Part shown: positions 53,108 to 61,363 of the stretch, one piece after another
Layout of the letters: the number at the start of each line of letters is the position of its first letter
How positions within the stretch are numbered: position 1 is the first letter of the stretch
Translations under genes and position numbers: made by a program
Source: Marinomonas spartinae
Lineage (GTDB): Bacteria > Pseudomonadota > Gammaproteobacteria > Pseudomonadales > Marinomonadaceae
Reading direction: 5' to 3'
Assembly: GCF_016461715.1 (NCBI RefSeq)
Contig: NZ_JAEMUI010000001.1
Coordinates: forward strand, 342,279 to 406,278
DNA length: 64,000 bases
The notes under the pieces: generated by a model
The model's input: only the letters and a program-made list of their open reading frames with translations
Database searches by the model: none
Told to the model about the DNA's origin: nothing

Positions 53108-53764
53108 TTAGTCATCATTTGCCATGCCAAGCAGTGATAGAACACTCAAGAACATGTTATACAAAGAGACGTAAAGGTTAACAGTTGCAATGATGTAGTT
53201 TGTTTCACCGCCACGGATGATTTCACTTGTCTGCAACAAGATCACAGCAGCAGAGAACAGGGCAAAGCCAGCTGAAATAAAGATCTGCAGTGCTGGCATA
53301 TGGATGAAAAAGCCAGCGATCATCGCGAATAACAAGACAAAGAAACCAACGGTCAAGAAACCGCCGAGGAAGCTAAAGTCTTTTTTCGATACAATAGCGT
53401 AGCCAGACAAGCCTAGAAAAGACAGGCCCGTGATGCCTAAGGCGCTCATGATTAAGCTTGCACCGTTTGCCATACTTAGATAGGCATTCAGAATAGGCCC
53501 CAGTGTGATCCCCATAAAGCCAGTTAAGGCGAATACACACAAAAGACCAGCGGGGCTGTTCTTGAATTTATAGGTTAAGAAAAGCAAGCCATAGAAGCCT
53601 ACTAACGTGATAATAATGCCAGGATGCGGAAGGTTAAAAGCCAAGCTCATTCCCGCAGTAAAGGCGCTGAACAGTAAGGTTAACGATAGCAAACCATAAG
53701 TGTTGCGGAGCGTCTTATTGGCCGATTTTGACGAGTGTGTCGAAAGGGCATCTGTGTAACGCAT
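53108..53764 (-). CDS. yccA: Bax inhibitor-1/YccA family membrane protein
   Basis: This 218-aa protein has seven membrane helices and the BI-1 family pattern: NTYGLLSLTLLFSAFTAGMSLAF at the start, ALTGFMGITLGPILNAYL in the middle, and the C-terminal SEIIRGGETNYIIATVNLYVSLYNMFLSVLSLLG with the conserved Asn/Asp-rich end. E. coli YccA binds and modulates the FtsH protease during secretion stress. yccA next to tusE is also the E. coli order. Confidence 0.93.
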   Translation of the reverse strand: MRYTDALSTHSSKSANKTLRNTYGLLSLTLLFSAFTAGMSLAFNLPHPGIIITLVGFYGLLFLTYKFKNSPAGLLCVFALTGFMGITLGPILNAYLSMANGASLIMSALGITGLSFLGLSGYAIVSKKDFSFLGGFLTVGFFVLLFAMIAGFFIHMPALQIFISAGFALFSAAVILLQTSEIIRGGETNYIIATVNLYVSLYNMFLSVLSLLGMANDD

Positions 53765-53865
53765 GAGTGGTACTCCTTCAAAGTTAATATACCTTACGAC
53801 TCAATATGAGGCTGTTAGTTCCAAATTTCAAGTGAGGTTTTGTAGTGCATTCGTTAACACACACA

Positions 53866-53894
53866 AAAACACCGAGAGGTGTCTCGGTGTTTTG
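53866..53894. terminator. Terminator between yccA and hpf
   Basis: AAAACACCGAGA and TCTCGGTGTTTT pair around a 4-nt loop. It lies downstream of hpf on the minus strand and upstream of the yccA start. Confidence 0.85.
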
Positions 53895-53952
53895 GGATGT
53901 CTTATTTTTAATCAGCGTGTTCTTTAACAGCGAGAACGCTGAAAATAGAAGA

Positions 53953-54270
53953 CTAAGAGACGACTGCCGCTTTGTGGGTGGCAGCGCTTTGTTTGGTTTT
54001 ATGCTTATCAACTTGTTTTGTTAGCTTGTCTATCATGGCATCTATCGCATGAAATAGCCTATCTTCAGAGGAGGCGGCAGCGAATATCTCTTTGCCTGGA
54101 AGATGAAGGGTCGCTTCGGCTTTTTGCTTTTTATTGTCTTTTTGTAGCGTGACATTAACCGTGGTGATTTGGTCTGTCAGCTTAGATACTTTGTTAAATT
54201 TCTCAGTGATGTGATCTTTGATTGCAGGGGTGACATCAATGTGGTGCCCAGTAATGTTGATTGTATGCAT
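53953..54270 (-). CDS. hpf: Ribosome hibernation-promoting factor (short HPF)
   Basis: This 105-aa protein is the short-form hibernation factor that helps form inactive 100S ribosome dimers in stationary phase. It begins HTINITGHHIDVTPAIKDHITEKFNKVSKL and has the KAEATLHLPGKEIFAAASSEDRLFHAIDAMIDKLTKQVDKHK core. No long C-terminal dimerisation domain is present. I start it at ATG 54270 after GAGGAGAAAAG; the frame runs a further 37 codons upstream with no family match. Being in the usual gammaproteobacterial size class favours HPF over YfiA. Confidence 0.9.
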   Translation of the reverse strand: MHTINITGHHIDVTPAIKDHITEKFNKVSKLTDQITTVNVTLQKDNKKQKAEATLHLPGKEIFAAASSEDRLFHAIDAMIDKLTKQVDKHKTKQSAATHKAAVVS

Positions 54271-54507
54271 ACAACTTTTCTCCTCAGTAAAGTTGGCTTT
54301 AGGGTGAAGACATTTTCTCTCCACCATTTCAGCATAGAAGTGGGCGATGAAGCTGTCAATGGGATTTAATTTAACGGTCACGCTACTGTCATAACTTTAT
54401 GGATGAAAGAAAAATCTATTGATTGCAGTCTGTCTTATGTGCAGGTTATCGTGCTTATACCATCAGCTTTTGCTAGACTGTCATGCTAAACGTGTGAAGC
54501 GAGAATT

Positions 54508-55413
54508 ATGTTAAATAACGATTATTCATTGCCGATTTCATTTTCTTTGGCCGCACAGATTGGTCTGGAAGAAACGGTGTTGTTGACTTTTTTAAGGCAG
54601 CAAGCCTATATGTTCAATGCGCCAGCATTACGCATGGAAATTAGCCATCTTAATAGACAGCTGCCGTTCTGGACGGTGCCCATTTTGATGCGTTTACTGA
54701 ACAACTTGCAAATGAGTCAGTTATTGCACTTTAAACAACAAGAGCAAACCTTAGAGATTCAGCTGGCTTCTAAAAGCATGGGGACATCAAATACTGGTTC
54801 TGGTGGGACAATCCCATCTGATTCGATGAAGAGTGCTCCTCCTAGTGCTCAGTCAGACGATAGGTTGATGGAAAAAATGAATCGCCTGCATCAAGCGTCT
54901 CGTGAGAAAAATTCTTCTGGTTATGCTGGTGGAGTTCCAAATAATCCGTCGGGGGAGAGTTCTCCGCAGTCGCATTTTACGCCCAAGCAACAGTCGGCGA
55001 CTTATCCGGCTAGGAGTTCGTCGCGTGAACATAATCCACGATCACAGCCCCCTGTGGTGAATGATCGACGTGGCGTAACCGATTTTGATTTGTATTTAGA
55101 ACAAAAAGAACGTGCCCGACAGCCAGATCAATGGCAACCAGAGGAGGCGACACTCGAACAAATTGCCCAATCGGGTATCTCGCGTGAGTTTGCTTTGTCC
55201 TTGCAAGCTGAATTCTTGTTGAGGATCAAAGAGCAGCGTAAAAATGTAAGAACCTGGAACAGTGAATTTTTTAAATACGTAAAACGTCAGTGGCAATATA
55301 AACAATCGGATCGGTCTTCATATGAAGGAACCTCAAGCAGTTCAAAATTTAGTAAAACCTCTCGCGAACAAGTTAGCGACGCCCTCAGCAACATCCACGA
55401 CACAGACTGGTGA
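54508..55413 (+). CDS. DnaT-like / lambda O-derived replication protein (DopC-like)
   Basis: This 301-aa protein has an N-terminal winged-helix-like domain (LPISFSLAAQIGLEETVLLTFLRQQA through LLHFKQQEQTLEIQLA), a Ser/Gly/Pro-rich linker from about residue 90 to 190, and a C-terminal DnaT-type single-strand DNA-binding domain (DQWQPEEATLEQIAQSGISREFALSLQAEFLLRIKEQ ending in TWNSEFFKYVKRQW). It overlaps the next gene by 92 bp. The next gene is a lambda P homolog, so the pair looks like a domesticated phage helicase-loading module. From memory, such lambda O/P-derived pairs (dopC, dopE) were proposed to replace DciA or DnaC in some gammaproteobacteria. Confidence 0.8.
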   Translation: MLNNDYSLPISFSLAAQIGLEETVLLTFLRQQAYMFNAPALRMEISHLNRQLPFWTVPILMRLLNNLQMSQLLHFKQQEQTLEIQLASKSMGTSNTGSGGTIPSDSMKSAPPSAQSDDRLMEKMNRLHQASREKNSSGYAGGVPNNPSGESSPQSHFTPKQQSATYPARSSSREHNPRSQPPVVNDRRGVTDFDLYLEQKERARQPDQWQPEEATLEQIAQSGISREFALSLQAEFLLRIKEQRKNVRTWNSEFFKYVKRQWQYKQSDRSSYEGTSSSSKFSKTSREQVSDALSNIHDTDW

Positions 55414-56128
55414 GCAAGCCGCTTATCAGGCTCAGCAGCAAGATGAGGCACAGCAACAAACGCGAGTATTGGTGAATATGCTGTTTGCTCGGTTTAAGGC
55501 GATTTATACTCATAAATTCGCTTCGGCCTACAGCACTCCTGACGAAGTAAAGTTAGCAAAACGTGAGTGGGCGGTCGCACTAAAAGGTTTTCAAGAGCCA
55601 TTATTGGCGTATGCTGTAGAACGGACCAAAGAGGTTTACGCTTGGCCACCGACCATTTCTGAGTTTTTAAAGTTGATTCATACCGCTTATAAAGCGTATG
55701 GTTTGCTGGATCCTCGTTCTGCCTATTATGAGGCGTGTCAATGTCGAAGCGATCCATTGACCTATAAATGGACGCATCCTGCTGTTTACTTTGCAGGCGC
55801 GCAGACAGGCTGGTATAAATTAAAAACTGAGGAAGAGCATGTTTCTTGGCCGCTTTTTGAGACGAATTATCTTAAAATTGTAGATCGTGTTATATCTGGG
55901 GAGCGTTTAAGCCTCCCTAAAGTGTTTATGATCGAAGATAAGCAGACGTTAGACATCGATGATTTGATTCGCTCCATTTCGAAAGCGCTTTCATTAGCAG
56001 AGGAAGAAATTGCTCCGATGTTTTACTATATTCACAAGACGCCAGGGTCAGGTATCCGTAAACAATATCGCAAGATAAGCAAGGAAAAGCTTAAAGTCTT
56101 GGGGTACACTGGTACATTGCCAGAATGA
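55322..56128 (+). CDS. Lambda P-like replicative helicase loader (DopE-like)
   Basis: This 268-aa protein matches the phage lambda replication protein P family: VLVNMLFARFKAIYTHKFASAYSTPDEVKLAKREWAVAL near residue 50, then YAWPPTISEFLKLIHTAYKAYGLLDPRSAYYEACQC and WTHPAVYFAGAQTGWYKLKT. Lambda P binds DnaB and loads it at the origin. The gene lies in a core neighbourhood (hpf, uvrY, uvrC, pgsA) with host-like composition and no other phage genes nearby, which suggests domestication. The start ATG 55322 lies inside the upstream gene; an internal start downstream is possible since the first 30 residues are Q/T-rich and variable. Confidence 0.85.
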   Translation: MKEPQAVQNLVKPLANKLATPSATSTTQTGEQAAYQAQQQDEAQQQTRVLVNMLFARFKAIYTHKFASAYSTPDEVKLAKREWAVALKGFQEPLLAYAVERTKEVYAWPPTISEFLKLIHTAYKAYGLLDPRSAYYEACQCRSDPLTYKWTHPAVYFAGAQTGWYKLKTEEEHVSWPLFETNYLKIVDRVISGERLSLPKVFMIEDKQTLDIDDLIRSISKALSLAEEEIAPMFYYIHKTPGSGIRKQYRKISKEKLKVLGYTGTLPE

Positions 56129-56256
56129 AAACGGGTGTTAAATGCTTGTTTTGAGGGAGTTTGGACGCGATAATGTGGGGCACATAGTATTGGGTCTGGC
56201 CTCTTTGATGACATCCATACTTCGCGGTAATGTAAAGAGAGTGGTGAGGTGATTTC

Positions 56257-56898
56257 TTGTTAAAAGTGCTGATTGTTGATGATCATGATATGGTTGGCTT
56301 GGGTATTAGTCGTGTACTACAAGACATCAAAGGCGTTGATGTGGTTGGTATCGTTCGCAGCGGTGAAGACGCGATTTCTCACTCGAGAAAACTATTACCT
56401 GACATCGTTTTGATGGATGTTCACATGCCCGGCATTGGCGGTTTAGGGGCCACCAAGGAAATTAAACGCATCCTACCGAAAATCAAAGTGATTGCATTAT
56501 CTGCTTTGGATGACAGCTTGTATCCTACTAAATTGTTGGAAGCGGGGGCATCTGGCTATTTGACGAAAGGAACAAATACCGAAGAGCTGCTTGAAGCGTT
56601 GGAAACGGTGCAAAAAGGTGGTCACTATATTTCGAAAAGCATCGCTCAGAAAATGGCCCTGTCAAAATTCTCCATTGATAGTAAAGGTTCTCCTTTAGAA
56701 GCTTTATCTGATCGTGAATTGCAAGTGGCGCAAATGATAGTGGATTGTAAAAAGTCCACAGAGATTGCAGAGCATTTAAATGTTAGTCCGAAAACAGTGA
56801 GTACTTATCGTACACGCATTTTCTCTAAGCTGAACATAGAGAGTGATGTAGAATTGATTCACTTGGCTGTGCGCTACAACGTGCTGGGCATGGGGTAG
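56257..56898 (+). CDS. uvrY: Response regulator GacA/UvrY
   Basis: This 213-aa NarL-type response regulator has a receiver domain with phospho-acceptor Asp54 (DIVLMDVHMPGIGG), the acidic pair in VDDHDM and the Lys in LTKGTN, followed by a LuxR helix-turn-helix, LSDRELQVAQMIVDCKKSTEIAEHLNVSPKTVSTYRTRIFSKLNI. GacA with the GacS/BarA kinase induces Rsm/Csr small RNAs and so relieves CsrA repression. The start is TTG 56257, eight bases after GTGAGGTG. It is followed 14 bp later by uvrC, the conserved uvrY-uvrC-pgsA order. Confidence 0.96.
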   Translation: MLKVLIVDDHDMVGLGISRVLQDIKGVDVVGIVRSGEDAISHSRKLLPDIVLMDVHMPGIGGLGATKEIKRILPKIKVIALSALDDSLYPTKLLEAGASGYLTKGTNTEELLEALETVQKGGHYISKSIAQKMALSKFSIDSKGSPLEALSDRELQVAQMIVDCKKSTEIAEHLNVSPKTVSTYRTRIFSKLNIESDVELIHLAVRYNVLGMG

Positions 56899-56912
56899 TC
56901 AACGAGGTTTGT

Positions 56913-58733
56913 TTGAGTCATATAGCGTTTGATCCAAAGCATTTTGTCAGTAATCTAACGACTCGCCCAGGTGTTTACCGTATGTACGGTAAAGGTGAGT
57001 TGTTATATGTCGGTAAAGCCAAAAATCTTAAAAACCGTGTGTCGAGTTATTTTCGTGCCACGGGTCTAACCACGAAGACCATGGCGCTAGTGAGCCGCAT
57101 TGACGCCATTGAGGTCGCCGTCACCCAGAGTGAAACAGAAGCGTTACTGTTAGAACAAACGCTTATAAAACAGCATCGGCCTCCTTATAACATCCTACTT
57201 CGGGATGATAAATCTTATCCTTATATTCTCCTATCTGACCATCGTCACCCGGCACTCTTGTTTCGGCGCGGTAATAAACCAGAAAAAGGCAAGTTATATG
57301 GCCCTTTTCCTAATGGAACGGCGGTGCGAGAGAGTTTGAGTACCATGCAAAAGGTATTTAAAGTTCGTCAGTGTGAGGATAGTACCTATGCCAATCGTTC
57401 AAGACCCTGTTTGCAATATCAGATTAAGCGCTGTTCTGGGCCTTGTGTTGGCTTGATTGATGATGATCAATATGATGAAGATGTTCGTCATGCGAGAATG
57501 TTTTTGCAAGGAAAAAACCAGGAACTGACCAATGAGCTTTCTGATAAGATGAAAGCAGCTGCCATGGATATGGAATTTGAGCGTGCTGCCGAATTGCGCG
57601 ATCAGATGATCCAGCTCAAGCACATTCAAGAGCAGCAGCATGTATACGGACAAACAGGGGATGCGGATGTGATCGCCGCATTAATTCAACCTGGTGGTTT
57701 GTGTGTACATGTAATGATGGTGCGACACGGTAAAGTCGTGGGCAGTAAAAGTTATTACCCAAAAATGCCGATTGAGATTACTGAGAGCGAATTACTTTCG
57801 TCTTTTATTGCGCAATTTTACCTCAGTGGTGTGCAAGAATTGCCGAAAGTGCTGATTACCAGCCACGAACTGGATGATGCGCAAGTGTTGGTAGACGGAA
57901 TCTTTGCCGCCACACAAAAGCGTATCGAGTTGTTGTTCAATGTTCGTGGTCAGCGTGCTCGCTGGATGGATCTGGCTAAGCTCAATGCTGAGCAGGGCTT
58001 GCAGGCTCGTCTGTCAGACAAGCGAAATCACTTTAGTCGTGTCACCGCATTGCAAAAAATATTGGGTTTTAAAGAGCCACCAGCGCACATGGAATGCTTC
58101 GATATTAGCCATTCTAGCGGTGAGGCGACAGTGGCTTCTTGTGTTGTGTTTGGGCCTGATGGACCGGATAAAAAACGTTATCGATCCTTTAATATTGAAG
58201 GCATTGAAGGTGGTGACGATTACGGTGCGATGAAACAGGCATTAACACGCCGTTACAAACGTGTTAAAAGTGGTGAGTTGGAAAAGCCAGACGTGGTTCT
58301 CATTGATGGCGGTAAAGGTCAATTGACACAGGCGGAAAATGTGCTCAAAGAGCTTGGTCTGGTGGATGTCTTTCTATTGGGCGTAGCGAAAGGGGACACA
58401 CGTAAGCCAGGCTTGGAAACCTTGTACATAGGCTCTAAAGAAGACGAGGTGGTATTGCCGCCCGATTCCGCTGCTTTGCACTTGATTCAGCATATTCGGG
58501 ATGAGGCGCATCGCTTTGCTGTGAAAAGCCATCGTCGCCGTCGAGACAAAAAGCGCCGACATTCTGTGTTGGAGGACATTCCTGGGATTGGTCCAAATCG
58601 TCGTAAGGAGTTGCTTTCTGCCTTTGGGGGATATCAGGGGTTACTGGCTGCGAGTCAAGAAGATATTTCAAAAGTGAAGGGAATAGGTGCCAAAAAAGCT
58701 GAAGAAATCTACCTGTACCTCCATAAAAACTAG
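56913..58733 (+). CDS. uvrC: Excinuclease ABC subunit C
   Basis: UvrC makes both incisions in nucleotide excision repair. The GIY-YIG domain begins TRPGVYRMYGKGELLYVGKAKNLKNRV near residue 16; a UVR domain (AAMDMEFERAAELRDQMIQLK) binds UvrB near residue 210; the RNase H-like nuclease has MECFDISHSSGEATVASCVVF; and C-terminal helix-hairpin-helix motifs (LEDIPGIGPNRRKELLSAFGG, SKVKGIGAKKAEEIY) bind DNA. Length 606 aa. It starts at TTG 56913 after GAGG. No LexA box is visible just upstream. Confidence 0.97.
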   Translation: MSHIAFDPKHFVSNLTTRPGVYRMYGKGELLYVGKAKNLKNRVSSYFRATGLTTKTMALVSRIDAIEVAVTQSETEALLLEQTLIKQHRPPYNILLRDDKSYPYILLSDHRHPALLFRRGNKPEKGKLYGPFPNGTAVRESLSTMQKVFKVRQCEDSTYANRSRPCLQYQIKRCSGPCVGLIDDDQYDEDVRHARMFLQGKNQELTNELSDKMKAAAMDMEFERAAELRDQMIQLKHIQEQQHVYGQTGDADVIAALIQPGGLCVHVMMVRHGKVVGSKSYYPKMPIEITESELLSSFIAQFYLSGVQELPKVLITSHELDDAQVLVDGIFAATQKRIELLFNVRGQRARWMDLAKLNAEQGLQARLSDKRNHFSRVTALQKILGFKEPPAHMECFDISHSSGEATVASCVVFGPDGPDKKRYRSFNIEGIEGGDDYGAMKQALTRRYKRVKSGELEKPDVVLIDGGKGQLTQAENVLKELGLVDVFLLGVAKGDTRKPGLETLYIGSKEDEVVLPPDSAALHLIQHIRDEAHRFAVKSHRRRRDKKRRHSVLEDIPGIGPNRRKELLSAFGGYQGLLAASQEDISKVKGIGAKKAEEIYLYLHKN

Positions 58734-58776
58734 CCAGATTTTGTGTTGTACATCTTGTGTTTAAAATAGGAAGCAA

Positions 58777-59337
58777 ATGAACATACCAAATATATTAACC
58801 TCTGTAAGGATCTTTATGATCCCTATTTTGGTCGGCATTTACTATTTGCCATGGGAAGGGCGCTATTATGCATGTGCAATTGTTTTTGCTGTTGCGGCTT
58901 TTACTGACTGGTTAGATGGTTTCTTGGCAAGACGCTTGAATCAAACCACCCCTTTTGGAGCCTTCTTTGATCCCGTGGCGGACAAGGTAATGGTTTCTGT
59001 GGCGTTGGTGATGCTTGTTGCGAATTATTCTGATCCTCTGATGACGCTCGCCAGTGCGGTGATTGTTGGTCGTGAGATTGTGATCTCTGCATTGCGCGAA
59101 TGGATGGCCGAGATGGGTAAACGTGCCAGTGTGGCCGTTTCTTACATTGGTAAGTTAAAAACAACGATGCAAATGTTGGCGATTTTTATCTTGCTGGGAA
59201 CGCAGCCTGGCACAGAGTACGCTGTTATGGGTCAATCGGTATTGTTGATTGCCGCTTTGCTCACACTTTGGTCTATGTATATTTATCTCAAAGCGGCTTG
59301 GCCAGACCTTATGCCGAAACATTGGGATAAAAAGTAA
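58777..59337 (+). CDS. pgsA: CDP-diacylglycerol-glycerol-3-phosphate 3-phosphatidyltransferase
   Basis: PgsA makes phosphatidylglycerol phosphate, the committed step to phosphatidylglycerol and cardiolipin. The CDP-alcohol phosphotransferase motif is complete in DWLDGFLARRLNQTTPFGAFFDPVADK (DG-x2-AR-x8-G-x3-D-x3-D), near residue 47. There are about four membrane helices and 186 aa. It follows uvrC by 43 bp and precedes a tRNA-Gly-Cys-Leu cluster, the same order as pgsA-glyW-cysT-leuZ in E. coli. Confidence 0.97.
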   Translation: MNIPNILTSVRIFMIPILVGIYYLPWEGRYYACAIVFAVAAFTDWLDGFLARRLNQTTPFGAFFDPVADKVMVSVALVMLVANYSDPLMTLASAVIVGREIVISALREWMAEMGKRASVAVSYIGKLKTTMQMLAIFILLGTQPGTEYAVMGQSVLLIAALLTLWSMYIYLKAAWPDLMPKHWDKK

Positions 59338-59386
59338 TCAAAATGAAAAAAAGTGCCTAAGTAGGCTATTTATTTAGAATTTTTCC

Positions 59387-59414
59387 TTGACGTGAAAGCT
59401 CAAATACATAGAAT
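59387..59414 (+). promoter_or_regulatory. Promoter of the tRNA-Gly-Cys-Leu cluster
   Basis: TTGACG (59387-59392) and TAGAAT (59409-59414) are separated by 16 bp, followed by a GC-rich AGGCACCG discriminator and then tRNA-Gly 19 bp after the -10 box. This is a good sigma-70 promoter placed as expected for a stable RNA operon. Confidence 0.7.
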
Positions 59415-59433
59415 AGGCACCGTCTTTTGAGAC

Positions 59434-59508
59434 GCGGGAATAGCTCAGTGGTAGAGCACAACCTTGCCAAGGTTGGGGTCGCGAGTTCGAGCCTCGTTTC
59501 CCGCTCCA
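59434..59508 (+). tRNA. glyW: tRNA-Gly (GCC)
   Basis: The 75-nt gene has the acceptor stem GCGGGAA paired with TTCCCGC, the D-arm AGCTCAGTGGTAGAGC, anticodon GCC in CCTTGCCAAGG, the T-arm loop GTTCGAGCC, and an encoded CCA. It is first of three in a cluster after pgsA. Confidence 0.97.
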
Positions 59509-59529
59509 TCTTAAAAGTGATCTGATAAA

Positions 59530-59603
59530 GGCCGGATGGCAGAGTGGTCATGCAGCGGACTGCAACTCCGTGAACGCCGGTTCGATTCCGACTCCGGCCT
59601 CCA
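59530..59603 (+). tRNA. cysT: tRNA-Cys (GCA)
   Basis: The 74-nt gene has acceptor GGCCGGA paired with TCCGGCC, anticodon GCA in GGACTGCAACTCC, T-loop GTTCGATTC and an encoded CCA. It lies 21 bp after tRNA-Gly. Confidence 0.97.
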
Positions 59604-59614
59604 TATCAGACAAT

Positions 59615-59701
59615 GCCCGGGTGGCGAAATTGGTAGACGCACAAGACTTAAAATCTTGCGATAGAAATATCGTACCGGTTCGATTCCGGTCCCGGGCACC
59701 A
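59615..59701 (+). tRNA. leuZ: tRNA-Leu (TAA)
   Basis: The 87-nt gene has acceptor GCCCGGG paired with CCCGGGC, anticodon TAA in AGACTTAAAATCT, a long variable arm (TGCGATAGAAATATCGTA) typical of tRNA-Leu, T-loop GTTCGATTC and an encoded CCA. It borders the accessory segment and is the likely original phage attachment site. Confidence 0.97.
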
Positions 59702-59720
59702 CTTAGTGGTGCTTTTTTTT
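59696..59720 (+). terminator. Terminator after the tRNA cluster
   Basis: GCACCAC and GTGGTGC pair, using the tRNA-Leu 3' CCA end as part of the stem, followed by eight T residues. Confidence 0.8.
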
Positions 59721-59834
59721 GCTTTAAATTTTCTTATCCCCTCCAAACCCCCGCCGTTTCTGGCTTTCATCGTTTTCTATACACTCCTTCAAATTGTAAA
59801 CTTTTCCGCTTATATGCTATGTTTTCCAAAGTTT

Positions 59835-59864
59835 TGCACCAAATCTGCACCAGATATTGCACCG
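59835..59864 (+). repeat. Three TGCACC direct repeats (candidate integrase arm sites)
   Basis: TGCACC occurs at 59835, 59846 and 59858, with starts 11 and 12 bp apart, about one helical turn, so all three face the same side of the DNA. They lie just before a phage-integrase-like start and 130-160 bp from the tRNA-Leu 3' end, which suits arm-type binding sites of a tyrosine integrase. Confidence 0.45.
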
Positions 59865-59877
59865 GAGAATATAGAAC

Positions 59878-59984
59878 GTGGCTTCAATTTTTAAGCGTGA
59901 GGTGACGGCTTGAGCGTCTTGCACAAGAAAGCCAATATATCGATATTCCGAAAAGCCCATTGTCTGATGCTCTGAGTCGATGTG
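59878..59984 (+). pseudogene. Remnant of a phage tyrosine integrase 5' end
   Basis: A GTG at 59878 opens a frame beginning ASIFKRE, very like the N terminus of tyrosine integrases (MASIxKR), but it stops after eleven codons. The next frame over continues with ERLAQESQYIDIPKSPLSDALSR, which resembles the following integrase segment before the core-binding domain, and then runs directly into the tape-measure frame. So a frameshift or small deletion broke the N terminus and a larger deletion removed the rest. Placement directly beyond tRNA-Leu supports an integrase. The match is short, so the call is tentative. Confidence 0.45.
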
Positions 59985-61363
59985 TAGACCTTGATGATGC
60001 CACCAATTACCTAAGCAACGACGACCAAAACGGCCTCGTCGCCGCCTTTGGCAAAGTCGCCAAACAAGCCGACCGCGCCAACAGCGTCAACAACGAATAC
60101 GCCAACCGCGCCGCCACACGAGGCCACAGCCTCGACATGCTCGGGGCCAAATTCGACCGCATGACCATCATTCTTGGGGATCGGCTCTTGCCCGTGCTCG
60201 ATGCCGTCTTACCGCCGCTCATGTCCGTGGTCGATAGCGTCGCCAACTTTGCCGAAGCCAACCCCAAACTGGCCACAGGTCTAATGGGCGTGGCCGCTGC
60301 CATTGCCGCCGTCAAAGCCGGAGCCATCGCCTTCAAACTCGCCAAACTCACTCTTGGCAACGGGCGCGACCGCTTCAACCTTGGCAAAGCCACACTCACC
60401 CGAGCAACCGACCAAACCACCCAAAGCGCCAACCGAGCCTCACGCTCCCTTGACCGCTTAAATCGCAAACTCAACAGCCTCGGCGCAGGCGCACGACAAA
60501 GCCCCACCGCCTACGGGGGCGAACGCCTTAGCAAAGAGGAACGCAAACGACGCAAAAGAGACTACCTACAAGGTCGATCCAGTGGCAGAAAAGCCACCTC
60601 AAAACGAGCCAGACCATCCCGCCTCAGCGGACGCTTTCGCTTGGGCAAATACGGACGGCTCGCAGGCCTACTCAGCAGCGGCGCGGCCTTGGGCATGTTC
60701 TCAGGCTCCGCCAATGCCAGCGGCCTATCTAACGTTGCCGACCTAGCCATGACCGGGGCAGACCTAGCGGGGGCAGCAGGGGGAATCAGTTCACTCATTC
60801 CCATGGGGGGCATCGCAGGCGGCGTACTAAAAGGCGCGGGCAAACTCTTCAGACCGCTCGACATCGCCCTCCAAGGCGTTGGCCTTGACTCCGCCATCTC
60901 CCAAGGCAACAGCACCCAAATCGGTGCCACCGCAGGCGACATGGCAGGGGGCTTGGGAGGCGCGGCGGCGGGCGGCTTAGCTGGCGCCGCCATTGGCTCC
61001 GTCGTGCCCATTATAGGCACCGCCATTGGGGGCATTGTTGGCTCCATCGCAGGTGGCATGGGCGGTGGCTCTTTAGGGGAATGGATCGGCAGCAAAATAG
61101 GTGGCTGGTTTGCAGACGACAAAACCGACCAACCTGCCCCCGCGAATATCGCAGCGAAAAGCCAACAGCTACAAAACCACAACAAAAGCATCACCTTTTC
61201 GCCAACCATCCATCTAACACCGACAGGCAACCCAAGTTACGACCAACAACTCAGCGACCAAGTGATAGAAAGGCTCAAAGCCGAATTTGCCCAAGGCATG
61301 ATGGGCAATATGGACGTTGCCACAAGAGCCGATGGAAGCTTGACGGATAAACGAACGAGCTAG
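59985..61363 (+). pseudogene. Phage tail tape-measure protein, 3' fragment
   Basis: This 1.38-kb frame encodes a fragment like the C-terminal part of phage tail tape-measure proteins: YANRAATRGHSLDMLGAKFDRMTIILGDRLLPVL, then a hydrophobic segment, a basic region (SKEERKRRKRDYLQGRSSGRK) and a long Gly/Ala-rich hydrophobic stretch before GEWIGSKIGGWFADD. Tape-measure proteins set tail length and are normally 600-1500 aa with a coiled-coil N terminus, so the 5' portion is missing. The open frame continues upstream into the integrase-like remnant. Base composition is much richer in GC, and C on this strand, than the neighbouring chromosome, which supports transfer. No other tail or head gene is present. 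Confidence 0.7.

Noticed and set aside
59511..59905. Open frames across the tRNA cluster on both strands
   Set aside because: They translate tRNA genes and the terminator; no homology expected.
60562..61230. Long minus-strand open frame (222 aa) rich in Pro and Ala
   Set aside because: It is the mirror of the GC-rich tape-measure fragment; its low-complexity MPP/APP composition is what the opposite strand of Gly/Ala codons gives.
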